The notes below the pieces were generated by a model. That model was not told the DNA's origin and did not search any database. It saw nothing but the letters and a program-made list of their open reading frames with translations. Source: an uncultured Oscillospiraceae bacterium (GTDB taxonomy: Bacteria > Bacillota > Clostridia > Oscillospirales > Acutalibacteraceae). From it: a DNA stretch of 64,000 nucleotides. Every line of letters starts with the position of its first letter. The stretch's first letter is position 1. The stretch is from assembly GCA_900549825.1 (NCBI GenBank), contig URQB01000008.1:45847-109846 (forward strand), read 5' to 3'. The position numbers were made by a program, and so were the translations under genes. This document shows, one piece after another, positions 26,201 through 35,449 of the stretch.

Positions 26201-26842
26201 ATGATGAAAGAGAATTCACAGGACAGACGTGTCAGAAGGACCAAAACATTGCTTCAGACAACGCTGGTGGAGCTCATGCTTGAAAAGGAGATCAGCCAGA
26301 TTTCCGTCAAGGAGCTGACGCAAAAAGCGGATGTAAACAGAAGCACCTTTTATCTGCACTATCTGGATATCTACGATATGCTCGAGCAGATGGAGAATGA
26401 ATTTATTGGAAGGGTGCAGCGCTTTTTTCATGATTATTTCGATCCGTTTCCCGCCTCGCCGCCAATTACGCTTTTCCTTCAGATTTCCCAGTGGCTCGAG
26501 CGGGATAAGGAGTATTATGTCAAGCTGCTGCGGGGGACGGCGGCCGCGCAGCTTTTGGAAAAGCTGCGTGTGCAGATTGTAGACGAATTCCTCCACATTC
26601 TGCATACGATCTTTCAGGAGGAGAATTCACTGGATCTGCGCACCCGCGTTAATTTTATCGTGTCCGGTACCATCGGCGTGCTGCGTATGTGGGTGACGGA
26701 GGAAAATACCGGTTCCCTGCTGGAGCTTTCCAGAACGATTGAGGATCTGCTGGAAAACGGCAGCATTCAGGATTATCCGCAGAAGCTGCTTCTGCACTAT
26801 CCGGATTATATGCAGCGGATGGCGGAGCTTCAAAAGAAATAG
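26201..26842 (+). CDS. TetR-family regulator (213 aa)
   Basis: N-terminal TetR helix-turn-helix (RRVRRTKTLLQTTLVELM ... ISVKELTQKADVNRSTFYLHY) and a helical C-terminal ligand domain of the type common in Clostridia. GGGGGAGG precedes the tandem ATGs. Its target is not evident: the next gene is hisZ with its own promoter. Confidence 0.85.
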   Translation: MMKENSQDRRVRRTKTLLQTTLVELMLEKEISQISVKELTQKADVNRSTFYLHYLDIYDMLEQMENEFIGRVQRFFHDYFDPFPASPPITLFLQISQWLERDKEYYVKLLRGTAAAQLLEKLRVQIVDEFLHILHTIFQEENSLDLRTRVNFIVSGTIGVLRMWVTEENTGSLLELSRTIEDLLENGSIQDYPQKLLLHYPDYMQRMAELQKK

Positions 26843-26850
26843 AAGAAGGG

Positions 26851-26880
26851 TTGACACTTGGTCCTTCATTATGTTATCAT
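26851..26880 (+). promoter_or_regulatory. Promoter of the histidine operon
   Basis: TTGACA, 18 bp, TATCAT directly after the TetR gene. No his leader peptide or T-box is visible in the short leader. Confidence 0.6.
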
Positions 26881-26912
26881 GCTATCACGTTAAAGTGAAA
26901 GGGGCCGTCATT

Positions 26913-28145
26913 TTGGCAATCAGACGATATGAGCGCGCCACGCCCGAGGGGACGCGCGACCTGCTTTTTGAGGAATGTACAGCGCGCCGTGAGGTGGAGA
27001 GTACGCTTTCCGGCTTGTTCAAGGCGCGCGGCTATAACCGCGTAATCACGCCTACTTTGGAATTCTTTGACGTGTTTGACCGGGAGAGCGCCGGTATGCC
27101 GTTGGAGACGCTTTATAGTGTGACGGATGCGCGCGGCAGGCTTATGGTACTGCGGCCGGACAATACGCTGCCGATTGCACGCATCGCGGCGACGCGCCTG
27201 CGGGACGAGGCGATTCCGCTCCGGCTTTTTTATTCACAGAATGTTTTCCGGCGCAATCCGGGGCTCACCGGCCGCAGGGATGAGGCCGCGCAGAGCGGCA
27301 TCGAGCTCATTGGCGCTTCCGGCCTGCGGGCGGATCTGGAGATTCTCATGACCGCCGTTGATGCGCTTGAGCAGTGCGGCGCGCCGGATTTTCGTATCGA
27401 AATCGGCCACGCCGGTTTTTCCGGTGCCCTGTTTCAGGCGCTGGAGGCGGATGACGAGCTCCGGGAGCAGATCGCCGAGCTGATCGAGATGAAGAACTAT
27501 GCCGCCCTTAACGATGCGCTCGATCAGGCAGGCGATACACCGGCCGCCCGTGCGGTGCGGAGATTGCCGCGCCTGTTCGGCGGCGAGGAGGTTCTGGACG
27601 AGGCAGCCACCCTGTACGACGATCAAAGGGCTTTGGAACCGCTTTCCTATCTTCGGAACATATACCGGCTGCTGATGCAGCTTGGCTTACAGAATAAGGT
27701 GAATATCGACCTGGGGCTTGTCCACCGGGGAAATTACTATACGGGCGTTGTCTTCCGGGGCTATATCGAGGGTTCGGGTGTTACAGTGCTCTCCGGCGGG
27801 CGGTATGACGGCCTGCTTGGCGAATTTGGCAGCCCAATGCCTGCGACGGGCTTGGGCGTAGAGGTGGACGCGCTGGCCTCCGCCATGTGCGCGCGGGGCG
27901 ATGCCGCAGCGCCGAAAGCGGCCGACGTGCTGGTCTTTGGAGTTGATGGCTGCGAGGTGCGCGCTCTCTCCTATGCGCGTTCCTTAAACGAGCAGGGGCT
28001 CGTGTGTGAAAACTGCGTGCTCGATTCCGCCGAAGCGGCGCGCGATTACGCGGCCCGCAAGGGGATCGGGCGGCTTGACGTTGTCAAGGAGGAGAGCGTG
28101 GAGATCATCACCGTGAACGGCACGAAAGGGGGCGCGGCGCAATGA
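26913..28145 (+). CDS. hisZ: ATP phosphoribosyltransferase regulatory subunit (410 aa)
   Basis: HisRS-like paralogue that activates short-form HisG. Class II synthetase fold motifs are visible (PEGTRDLL, LRPDNTLPIARIAATR, a C-terminal GGRYDGLLGEFG), but it lacks an anticodon-binding domain, as expected. TTG at 26913 follows GAAAGGGG with 8-base spacing. It overlaps hisG by four bases. Confidence 0.92.
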   Translation: MAIRRYERATPEGTRDLLFEECTARREVESTLSGLFKARGYNRVITPTLEFFDVFDRESAGMPLETLYSVTDARGRLMVLRPDNTLPIARIAATRLRDEAIPLRLFYSQNVFRRNPGLTGRRDEAAQSGIELIGASGLRADLEILMTAVDALEQCGAPDFRIEIGHAGFSGALFQALEADDELREQIAELIEMKNYAALNDALDQAGDTPAARAVRRLPRLFGGEEVLDEAATLYDDQRALEPLSYLRNIYRLLMQLGLQNKVNIDLGLVHRGNYYTGVVFRGYIEGSGVTVLSGGRYDGLLGEFGSPMPATGLGVEVDALASAMCARGDAAAPKAADVLVFGVDGCEVRALSYARSLNEQGLVCENCVLDSAEAARDYAARKGIGRLDVVKEESVEIITVNGTKGGAAQ

Positions 28146-28774
28146 GGCCGATCCGCATTGCCCTGACCAAGGGCAGGCTCGAAAAAATGAGCGTTCAGCT
28201 CTTTACGAAGATGGGGCTCGACTGTACGAGCCTGATCGAAAAGGGGAGGCGGCTGATCCTGCCGGTCGGGCCCTATGAAGCGGTACTCGCCAAGGCCGCG
28301 GATGTGATCACCTATATTGAGCACGGCGTGTGCGAGATCGGCATCGTCGGCAAGGATACGATTGTGGAAAACGGCACGAGCTTTTACGAGGTGACGGATC
28401 TCGGCTTCGGGCGCTGCCGGTTTGCACTGGCCGGGCCGGTTGGAAAGGATTTTTTCAGCGGCCATAACGTCAAGCGCATCGCAACGAAATATCCAAAGGT
28501 GGCCCGTTCCTATTTTGAAAGCAAGGGCATGGATGTGCAGATCATCAAGATCGAGGGCTCTGTGGAACTCGCGCCCCTGCTGGGCCTGGCGGACGCGATT
28601 GTCGATATTGTGGAAACCGGCACGACCTTGAAGGAAAACGGGCTGGAAGTGATTGAAGAGATCATGCCGGTTTCCGCGCGCGTGATTGTCAATATGGCGA
28701 GCATGAAGCTGCGCCGCGAAGAGATTGAAGCGTTTTTGGAGCAGGTAGAACAGGCGAAGGAGGAATTGCAATGA
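28142..28774 (+). CDS. hisG: ATP phosphoribosyltransferase, short form (210 aa)
   Basis: First step of histidine synthesis: ATP plus PRPP gives phosphoribosyl-ATP. Conserved IALTKGRLE start and the PRPP loop VDIVETGTTLKENGL. It lacks the C-terminal regulatory domain of long HisG, which fits the neighbouring hisZ. Confidence 0.96.
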   Translation: MRPIRIALTKGRLEKMSVQLFTKMGLDCTSLIEKGRRLILPVGPYEAVLAKAADVITYIEHGVCEIGIVGKDTIVENGTSFYEVTDLGFGRCRFALAGPVGKDFFSGHNVKRIATKYPKVARSYFESKGMDVQIIKIEGSVELAPLLGLADAIVDIVETGTTLKENGLEVIEEIMPVSARVIVNMASMKLRREEIEAFLEQVEQAKEELQ

Positions 28775-30054
28775 TCCCGATTACCCATGCTGACGGAAAG
28801 GCGGAGCAGAAGCTCATCCGGCAGTTGAAAGCGCGCAGCGGAGAGGTCGACCGCAAGGTGACCGCCGCCGTGACGGCGATTCTCGACAACGTCCGGCAAA
28901 ATGGAGACCGCGCCGTGGAAAATTATACGCTTCAGTTTGACGGGCATCTGCCGGAGCATCTTCTGATCGAGCGCCCTGAGATCGAGGCGGCGCTCGATCA
29001 GTGCGATTCAAAATTTGTCTATGCCCTTTATCAGGCCTCCGCCAATATCCGGGATTTCCATGAACGGCAGAAGCGGCAGAGCTTTCTCAACACGCTGGAG
29101 AACGGCGTGATTTTAGGCCAGCGCGTGCGCGGCCTCAAGCGTGTCGGCCTCTATGTGCCGGGCGGCACGGCGGCCTATCCGTCGTCCGTCCTGATGAACG
29201 CGATCCCCGCGAAGATCGCGGGTGTGGAGGAGCTCATTATGGTTACGCCCCCGGCAAAGGACGGAAGCGCGAATCCGGATATCCTTGCGGCCGCGGCTGT
29301 GGCGGGCGTCGACCGGATTTATCTCATGGGCGGCGCGCAGGCGGTGGCGGCGCTTGCCTACGGCACAGAAACGGTGCCGCGTGTCGACAAAATCGTCGGC
29401 CCTGGCAATATCTATGTTGCCACGGCGAAGCGGCTGCTCTACGGCACGGTGGATATCGATATGGTCGCGGGGCCGAGCGAAATCCTGATCGTCGCGGATG
29501 AGACGGCGAAGCCCGCCTTCCTTGCGGCGGACCTGATGTCGCAGGCGGAGCACGACGTGCTGGCTTCTGCGATTCTGCTGACCACCAGTGACCGCATCGC
29601 CAGAGAGACGGTCGCCGCGCTCAAGGAGCAGGTGCGCTCGCTTTCCCGCCGCAAGATCATCGAGCAGTCCCTCCTGGATTTCGGCGCGGTGATCGTCTGC
29701 CAGACGCTTGATGAAGCGATCGGCTTTGCCAATGAGCTGGCGCCCGAGCATCTGGAGCTGTGTGTGGAACATCCGATGGAATACATCGGCCGGATCGACA
29801 ACGCCGGCTCCGTATTTCTCGGTCATTATTCTCCCGAGCCGCTGGGCGATTACTACGCGGGGCCGAACCACGTTTTGCCCACGAGCGGGACGGCCCGCTT
29901 CTTCTCCCCGCTGGGTGTGGACAGCTTCGTGAAAAAATCGAGCTTTCTCTATTATACAGAGTCCGCCCTGCGCGAGGCGAAGGACGATATCGTCAAGCTC
30001 GCGGAAACGGAAGGTCTGACCGCCCATGCGAATTCCATCAAAGTGAGGTTTTGA
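28771..30054 (+). CDS. hisD: Histidinol dehydrogenase (427 aa)
   Basis: Zinc and NAD-dependent oxidation of histidinol to histidine, last two steps. VPGGTAAYPSSVLMNAIPAKIAG and the Zn region (SQAEHD, LAPEHLE, GPNHVLPTSG) are present. Four-base overlap with hisG. Confidence 0.97.
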   Translation: MIPITHADGKAEQKLIRQLKARSGEVDRKVTAAVTAILDNVRQNGDRAVENYTLQFDGHLPEHLLIERPEIEAALDQCDSKFVYALYQASANIRDFHERQKRQSFLNTLENGVILGQRVRGLKRVGLYVPGGTAAYPSSVLMNAIPAKIAGVEELIMVTPPAKDGSANPDILAAAAVAGVDRIYLMGGAQAVAALAYGTETVPRVDKIVGPGNIYVATAKRLLYGTVDIDMVAGPSEILIVADETAKPAFLAADLMSQAEHDVLASAILLTTSDRIARETVAALKEQVRSLSRRKIIEQSLLDFGAVIVCQTLDEAIGFANELAPEHLELCVEHPMEYIGRIDNAGSVFLGHYSPEPLGDYYAGPNHVLPTSGTARFFSPLGVDSFVKKSSFLYYTESALREAKDDIVKLAETEGLTAHANSIKVRF

Positions 30055-30056
30055 CC

Positions 30057-31124
30057 GTGGCATTTGCCCTGAATGATAAAATCAAAGCCCTGACCCCTTA
30101 TGATCCGATCTGCGGGGAATACCCGATCCGGCTGGACGCCAACGAATCCTACATCCCGTTCCCGGATGAGATCCGCGCAGAGATGGAGCGGGCGCTGGCG
30201 GACGTTGCGCTCAACCGCTACCCGGACCCGTATGCGGAGAAGGTCTGCGGCCTGTTTGCCGCTTATTATGGGATCTCGCCTGCACTTGTCACGGCGGGCG
30301 ACGGCTCGGATGAGCTCATTTCCATCATTATGAGTGCTTTCCTGCAGAAGGGGGACAAGGTGCTCACCCTCGCGCCCGATTTTTCAATGTACCGCTTTTA
30401 CACCGGCATCGTGGAATGCCCATGCGTAACGATGGAGAAGAACGCGGACTTCACCATTGACCCGCAGCAGGTGATCGATACGGCGAAGCGGGAAGGGGCG
30501 CGGCTGATCGTATTCTCCAACCCCTGCAACCCAACTTCCGTAGGCCTTGCCGCAGACGAGGTGCGCGGGATCCTCCGCGGGACGGATGCGCTGGTGGTGC
30601 TGGACGAAGCGTATATGGATTTCTGGGATCAATCCCTGCTGAGCGAGGCCGCACAGTATGACAATCTCATCCTCCTGCGCACCTGCTCCAAGGCGATCGG
30701 CCTTGCAGGTATCCGGCTGGGGTTTGCCGTGGCGAATGAAACGCTCACGCGCGTGATCCGCAGCGTGAAATCCCCGTATAACGTCAATGCCGTCTCGCAG
30801 GTGCTCGGCTGTGTTGCGTTTTCCCATCCGGAGCAGTTAAAGCGCAATATCGAGCGGCTCATGGAATCGCGCGAGGCGCTTTACAGCCTGTTCCAATCGC
30901 TTGCCGCTAATTTCCCCGGCAAGGTGGAGGTGGTGAAGCCCGTCACCAATTTTGTCTGGGCACAATGCGAGCGGGCGGGCGAGCTCTTTGAAGCGCTCAA
31001 GAAGCAGGGGATCATTGTGCGCTGCATGGGCGATCATCTGCGCGTGACCGCCGGGCGCAACCATGAAAATGAAAAGGTCGCGGCCGCGATCCGCGCCTTC
31101 TACACAGAAAATGAATCCGATTGA
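30057..31124 (+). CDS. hisC: Histidinol-phosphate aminotransferase (355 aa)
   Basis: PLP enzyme of class II type. LDANESYIPFP at the N-terminus, DEAYMDF and the PLP-lysine motif SKAIGLAGIRLG are seen. GTG start two bases after hisD; GTGAGG within the end of hisD serves as binding site. Confidence 0.94.
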   Translation: MAFALNDKIKALTPYDPICGEYPIRLDANESYIPFPDEIRAEMERALADVALNRYPDPYAEKVCGLFAAYYGISPALVTAGDGSDELISIIMSAFLQKGDKVLTLAPDFSMYRFYTGIVECPCVTMEKNADFTIDPQQVIDTAKREGARLIVFSNPCNPTSVGLAADEVRGILRGTDALVVLDEAYMDFWDQSLLSEAAQYDNLILLRTCSKAIGLAGIRLGFAVANETLTRVIRSVKSPYNVNAVSQVLGCVAFSHPEQLKRNIERLMESREALYSLFQSLAANFPGKVEVVKPVTNFVWAQCERAGELFEALKKQGIIVRCMGDHLRVTAGRNHENEKVAAAIRAFYTENESD

Positions 31125-31149
31125 ATTGCGGAGAAAGGATGTCATCCAT

Positions 31150-31728
31150 ATGCGGACTTCGGAACAGATGCGCAGCACCAAGGAGACGCGCGTGACCGTG
31201 CGCCTCGCGCTCGACGGCGGCGACGTCGCCATCGATACGGGAATCGGCTTTTTTGACCATATGCTGCAGGCCTTCGCCGTGCACGGCGGCTTCGGGCTGG
31301 AGGTGACTGTCAAGGGCGATCTGGAGGTCGACTGCCACCATACGATCGAGGATACGGGCATCGTGCTGGGCAGGGCGTTCTGCGAGGCGCTCGGCGATAA
31401 AAGCGGGCTCGCGCGGTACGGCAGCTTTCTCATCCCGATGGATGAGACGCTCGCCTCTGCGGCGGTAGACGTCAGCGGGCGGCCTTATCTTGTATTCAAC
31501 GCTGCATTTCCGGAGGAGCGCGTCGGCGGGTTCGACACCTGCATGTGCGGCGAATTCTTCCGTGCGTTTGCCATGAATGCAGGGATCACGCTGCATCTGA
31601 ATGTGCCCTACGGCGGCAATTCCCACCACCAGATCGAGGCGCTTTTCAAGGCTGCGGCCCATGCGCTCTCACAGGCGGTGCGTGAAACCGGCAGGGGAAC
31701 GCTCTCAACGAAGGGCACGCTGGAATAA
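31150..31728 (+). CDS. hisB: Imidazoleglycerol-phosphate dehydratase (192 aa)
   Basis: Monofunctional HisB with the two Mn-binding repeats (FFDHMLQAF, DCHHTIEDTGI, NSHHQIEALFK). No phosphatase domain is fused, and no separate histidinol-phosphatase gene (hisJ or hisN) is in the operon. Confidence 0.96.
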   Translation: MRTSEQMRSTKETRVTVRLALDGGDVAIDTGIGFFDHMLQAFAVHGGFGLEVTVKGDLEVDCHHTIEDTGIVLGRAFCEALGDKSGLARYGSFLIPMDETLASAAVDVSGRPYLVFNAAFPEERVGGFDTCMCGEFFRAFAMNAGITLHLNVPYGGNSHHQIEALFKAAAHALSQAVRETGRGTLSTKGTLE

Positions 31729-31776
31729 ACAGATGCCGGACGGCAGATGTCAGACTTCAGAAAAAGGAGTTTTGTT

Positions 31777-32499
31777 ATGCTGATTTTTCCCGCAATCGAT
31801 ATCAAAAACGGGGCCTGTGTGCGGCTGTATCAGGGTGAGCTCGCCACCGCCGAGCAGGTAGCTGACAGCGCTCTGACGGCGGCGAAAAGCTTCCGGGCGG
31901 CGGGCGCTGACTGGGTGCATATGGTCGACCTTGACGGCGCGGTCGAGGGCGCGCGCAAAAACACCGGCATTTTTCTGGAGGTCGCCCGTGAGAGCGGGCT
32001 GAAGGTGGAGGTCGGCGGAGGCATCCGCACGATGGCGGATATCGATTTTTATCTGGAAAATGGGATTTCCCGCGTCATCCTCGGCTCCGTCGCCCTGCGC
32101 GATGCTGCGCTCGTGCGGCAGGCGGTTGCAGCCTATGGCGAAAAAATTGCCGTGGGCATCGACGCGCGCGACGGGATGGTCGCAGCCGGGGGCTGGGTTG
32201 AAACAAGCACGGTCAGCGATGTGGAGCTTGCCCGCCGCATGGAGGAGGTGGGGGTCCGCTGCCTGATCTGCACCGATATCGCGCGGGATGGCATGCTCTC
32301 CGGGCCGAATCTCAAACAGCTCACCCGCATCCGGCAGGCAGTCGGGTGCGATCTCGTCGCAAGCGGCGGTGTAACGGACCTCAGCGATATCATTGCCCTG
32401 CGGGATTGCGGCCTCTATGGCGCAATCTGCGGGCGCTCGATTTATAAGGGCACGCTGGATTTACGCCAGGCTATTCAGACAGCAGATGACAGACAATAG
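31777..32499 (+). CDS. hisA: ProFAR isomerase (240 aa)
   Basis: TIM-barrel isomerase: FPAIDIKNGACVRLYQG start with catalytic Asp, VGGGIR, and the second Asp region (CTDIARDGMLSGPN). The last codons (QTADDRQ) are encoded by the arm of the palindromic element at 32476, which has replaced the native 3' end. AAAAAGGAG precedes the start. Confidence 0.95.
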   Translation: MLIFPAIDIKNGACVRLYQGELATAEQVADSALTAAKSFRAAGADWVHMVDLDGAVEGARKNTGIFLEVARESGLKVEVGGGIRTMADIDFYLENGISRVILGSVALRDAALVRQAVAAYGEKIAVGIDARDGMVAAGGWVETSTVSDVELARRMEEVGVRCLICTDIARDGMLSGPNLKQLTRIRQAVGCDLVASGGVTDLSDIIALRDCGLYGAICGRSIYKGTLDLRQAIQTADDRQ

Positions 32500-32616
32500 A
32501 CGTCAGACTGTGGCAGCACGATGCGCAAATGTGCAATTAAAAAATTGCATCAGTGTGAAACGCATCAATCGCTTTGCCGCTTGTTGTGGGGCCTGAAGTC
32601 TTCTGTCTGTTGTCTG
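32476..32616. repeat. Palindromic element between hisA and hisI
   Basis: Imperfect inverted arms made of CAGACA(G/A)CAGA-type units (32476-32510 and, inverted, 32600-32616) flank a nested palindrome: GATGCG ... CGCATC outside and TGCAATT-aaaa-AATTGCA inside (32520-32566). A related partial copy (GCAGATGTCAGACTTCAG) lies between hisB and hisA. It resembles a small non-autonomous inverted-repeat element or repeat scar. Confidence 0.6.
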
Positions 32617-32644
32617 AAAGCTTTTTCTGAAAGGAGTTTTTTCT

Positions 32645-32968
32645 TTGGATTTATCCAAATATTTTGTCAAGGCGGAGCTGATCCCGGCCATTGTGATCGA
32701 GGAAGGCACGAATGAGGTGCTCATGCTCGCTTATATGAACCGGGAATCTCTTGCCAAAACGATGGAAACAGGGTATACTTGGTTTTACAGCCGTTCACGC
32801 CAAAAGCTCTGGAATAAGGGCGAGACCTCCGGCCATACGCAGAAGGTGCTCTCTATCCGCGCGGATTGCGACGACGATACGCTGCTCGTCACGGTGCGCC
32901 AGACGGGCCCCGCCTGCCACACGGGCAGCCACTCTTGCTTTTTCAAAACCATCTGGGAGGAAGCATAA
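32645..32968 (+). CDS. hisI: Phosphoribosyl-AMP cyclohydrolase (107 aa)
   Basis: Opens the purine ring of PR-AMP; zinc enzyme. TWFYSRSRQKLWNKGETSGH, DCDDDTLL and the Cys pair in GPACHTGSHSCF are diagnostic. TTG start eight bases after AAAGGAG. A separate HisE follows instead of the fused HisIE. Confidence 0.96.
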   Translation: MDLSKYFVKAELIPAIVIEEGTNEVLMLAYMNRESLAKTMETGYTWFYSRSRQKLWNKGETSGHTQKVLSIRADCDDDTLLVTVRQTGPACHTGSHSCFFKTIWEEA

Positions 32969-32971
32969 TCC

Positions 32972-33298
32972 ATGCAGGATGTTTTTCAGGAATTATACGA
33001 TGTGATCCTTGACCGCAGGTTAAACCCGCAGGAGGGCTCCTATACCTGCTATCTCTTTGAGAAGGGTACGGACAAGATCTTAAAGAAGGTGGCGGAGGAA
33101 TCCGGCGAAACGATCATCGCCGCTAAAAACGGCGTGAAGGAGGACACCGTTGCGGAGATCGGCGATCTGCTTTTTCATCTGCTGGTGCTCATGGCGAACG
33201 AGGGCATCGACGTTTCCGACATCACGGCGGAGCTTGCCTGCCGCCGGCAGAAATCCGGCAACCTCAAGCAATTCCACCAGGTGGATAAAAACACGTAA
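32972..33298 (+). CDS. hisE: Phosphoribosyl-ATP pyrophosphatase (108 aa)
   Basis: MazG-like all-helical hydrolase of PR-ATP. SYTCYLFEKGTDKILKKVAEESGETIIAAKN and the EIGDLLFHLLVLM metal-binding region match HisE. Last gene of the his operon; three bases after hisI. Confidence 0.95.
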   Translation: MQDVFQELYDVILDRRLNPQEGSYTCYLFEKGTDKILKKVAEESGETIIAAKNGVKEDTVAEIGDLLFHLLVLMANEGIDVSDITAELACRRQKSGNLKQFHQVDKNT

Positions 33299-33346
33299 CC
33301 GGCCGCAGAATCCTACCGATCCATCTCTTGCTGCGAGGTGTGCTCC

Positions 33347-34648
33347 ATGGCTCATTCAAAGGGGATATTCAAGCCGCGCGAATGGTATCGGCTCGATAAC
33401 GCGGCTAAGATCTTTCCGGGTCAGAATACCCAGAAATGGTCGAATGTTTTTCGCCTCTCCGTCGTGCTGCGGGAGAAAGTCGATCCCGCGGTGCTGGAGC
33501 AGGCCGTCATCATGACGCTCCCGCGTTTTCCCTGTTTCAATGTCAGGATGCGCAGGGGCTTCTTTTGGCATTACCTCGAAAAGAACGACCGGCTTGCGCC
33601 CCCAATCCAGCCGGATATCCAAAATCCCTGCCATCGCGTCAACTGGCGGGAGAATAACCGTTTTCTGTTCCGCGTTTATTATCATGAAAACCGGATTGCC
33701 ATCGATTTTTACCATGCGCTCAGCGACGCCTACGGCGCGTCCCGGCTGCTCAATACGATCACGGCCCAGTACCTGCGGCTGATGGGGCATGGGATCCCAC
33801 CGGGCGAGGGGGTGCTCGATCTCAACGAGCGGCCCACGCAGGATGAAATCAGCGATCCCTTCAAGCGTTTCGCCTCCTCCCGGGCCGCGCCGCGGCATAA
33901 GGTGAATAAATTCGCCTACCACGCGAAGGGCACGCGGATGCCCGCGCATATGGTCAATATCACCACCGGGTATATGCCCGTCGACGCGCTGAAGATGAAG
34001 GCGAAGGAATATGGCGTGACGATCACGGAATTCGTGGCGGCACTGCTGCTGGATGTGCATTACCGCAAGCAGCTTGAGGAGCACCGGGGGCACGGGAAGC
34101 TCAAGGATGTCAGCGTCCAGATCCCCGTCAACCTGCGCAACTCCTTCCCGACGAAGACGCTGCGCAATTTTTCGCTCTGCTATTCCGCGCGCATCGATCC
34201 CAATATGGGGGAGTATACGTTTGAGGAGATCGTCCGGCAGGTGTCTCTCTATCTGCGCTATGTGAATAACCCGAAAGAGCTCAACGCCATGATGTCGAGC
34301 AATCTAAAGCTCGAGTCAAATCCATTTATGCGCTTTCTGCCGCTGCCCGTCAAGGATTTCTTCATCGGCCTGTCGTTTCTCATCACGGGTGAAAAGGCGA
34401 CGAGCGTGCTGATCTCCAACCTCGGCATTGTCCGGGTGCCGGAGGAGATGGAGCCATATATCGACCGCTACGTTCTCATGACCGGGCCGGGCCGGCGCAG
34501 CGGCTCGCGCTGCGCGGCGGTCAGCTTCCAAAACACCTTTGCGCTGACCTTTGCCAATATCTATCAGGAAAGCGATATTGAGCGCGCGTTTTTTACCCGC
34601 CTTGTAAAGATGGGCGTCCATGTAAAGATCGAAAGCAACCGGGAATGA
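33347..34648 (+). CDS. Condensation-domain-like acyltransferase (433 aa)
   Basis: Resembles the alcohol acetyltransferase/PapA/condensation-domain superfamily: the catalytic histidine motif appears as FYHALSDAYG (HxxxDxxG type with variations) at about residue 118-127. Such enzymes transfer acyl groups between thioesters and alcohols or amines. ATG 33347 follows GCGAGGTG and is preferred over GTG 33338. The paired zinc-ribbon membrane protein downstream is a recurring neighbour in Clostridia. Substrate unknown. Confidence 0.7.
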   Translation: MAHSKGIFKPREWYRLDNAAKIFPGQNTQKWSNVFRLSVVLREKVDPAVLEQAVIMTLPRFPCFNVRMRRGFFWHYLEKNDRLAPPIQPDIQNPCHRVNWRENNRFLFRVYYHENRIAIDFYHALSDAYGASRLLNTITAQYLRLMGHGIPPGEGVLDLNERPTQDEISDPFKRFASSRAAPRHKVNKFAYHAKGTRMPAHMVNITTGYMPVDALKMKAKEYGVTITEFVAALLLDVHYRKQLEEHRGHGKLKDVSVQIPVNLRNSFPTKTLRNFSLCYSARIDPNMGEYTFEEIVRQVSLYLRYVNNPKELNAMMSSNLKLESNPFMRFLPLPVKDFFIGLSFLITGEKATSVLISNLGIVRVPEEMEPYIDRYVLMTGPGRRSGSRCAAVSFQNTFALTFANIYQESDIERAFFTRLVKMGVHVKIESNRE

Positions 34649-34696
34649 ATGGGATCATGCGGCCATCTCGGTGCGGCCTCAGGAGGTGTGCGTTTC

Positions 34697-35407
34697 TTGT
34701 CCTACTGTGTCAATTGCGGCGTCGAGCTCGACGATAGCGCAAAAAAGTGCGCGCTGTGCGGCGCGCCGGTGCTCAACCCTTATCTCGATGAGCCGGAAAA
34801 GGCTCTTCCGGCGCCCTATCCGGACCGGCTGGCGCTCCCGGAGGGGGCAAACCGGCGGTATATCGCCTTCCTTGTTTCCATGGTGCTGCTGATCCCCAAT
34901 CTGATCTGCGGGGTGGCGAACCTGCTGATCCTCGACAGCGGCATCTGGTCGGTGTATATCGTATCGGCCAGCCTGCTGTTCTGGGTGTTTTTTATCGTGC
35001 CATTTTTGATGGGAAAGCCGCATCCGCATCTGTTATGGCTGATGGATACGCTGGCGGGAGCGCTGTATACCTGGTTGTTTTACGTCGTCGGCTGGGGGCC
35101 GCGGGGCTGGTTTTTACACCTGGGGCTTCCGCTGATTTTGGGGCTTTCCCTTATCTCTTTGTTTATGATCTCCTGGCTGAGCCGGAAGCGGCGCGACTGG
35201 CCGCACGTTTCCATCGCTGTGCTGGCGGAGATCGCACTGTACGCCATCTATGCCGATGTGCTGTTCAGCCTGTATCAAAATACAGGGAGGCCCTTGCAGT
35301 ATTCGCTGGTGATCGCCGCCTGCTGTCTTGCGCTGATGGCGTTCTTTATCGCTGTGGCGCGCAATAAACGGCTGCGCGCGTGGCTCTCCCGCAAGTTTTT
35401 CTATTAA
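34697..35407 (+). CDS. Zinc-ribbon membrane protein, DUF6320-like (236 aa)
   Basis: The TTG at 34697 lies eight bases after a perfect AGGAGGTG and gives a protein starting at the zinc ribbon (YCVNCG ... CALCG, residues about 3-22). Six or so membrane segments follow from residue 50. I recall this layout as DUF6320, normally next to the acyltransferase-like gene. Function unknown; probably acts with that enzyme at the membrane. Confidence 0.7.
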   Translation: MSYCVNCGVELDDSAKKCALCGAPVLNPYLDEPEKALPAPYPDRLALPEGANRRYIAFLVSMVLLIPNLICGVANLLILDSGIWSVYIVSASLLFWVFFIVPFLMGKPHPHLLWLMDTLAGALYTWLFYVVGWGPRGWFLHLGLPLILGLSLISLFMISWLSRKRRDWPHVSIAVLAEIALYAIYADVLFSLYQNTGRPLQYSLVIAACCLALMAFFIAVARNKRLRAWLSRKFFY

Positions 35408-35449
35408 GCCTTTTGCTTTGCGACAATATCATAAAAAGGACGGTACAGG

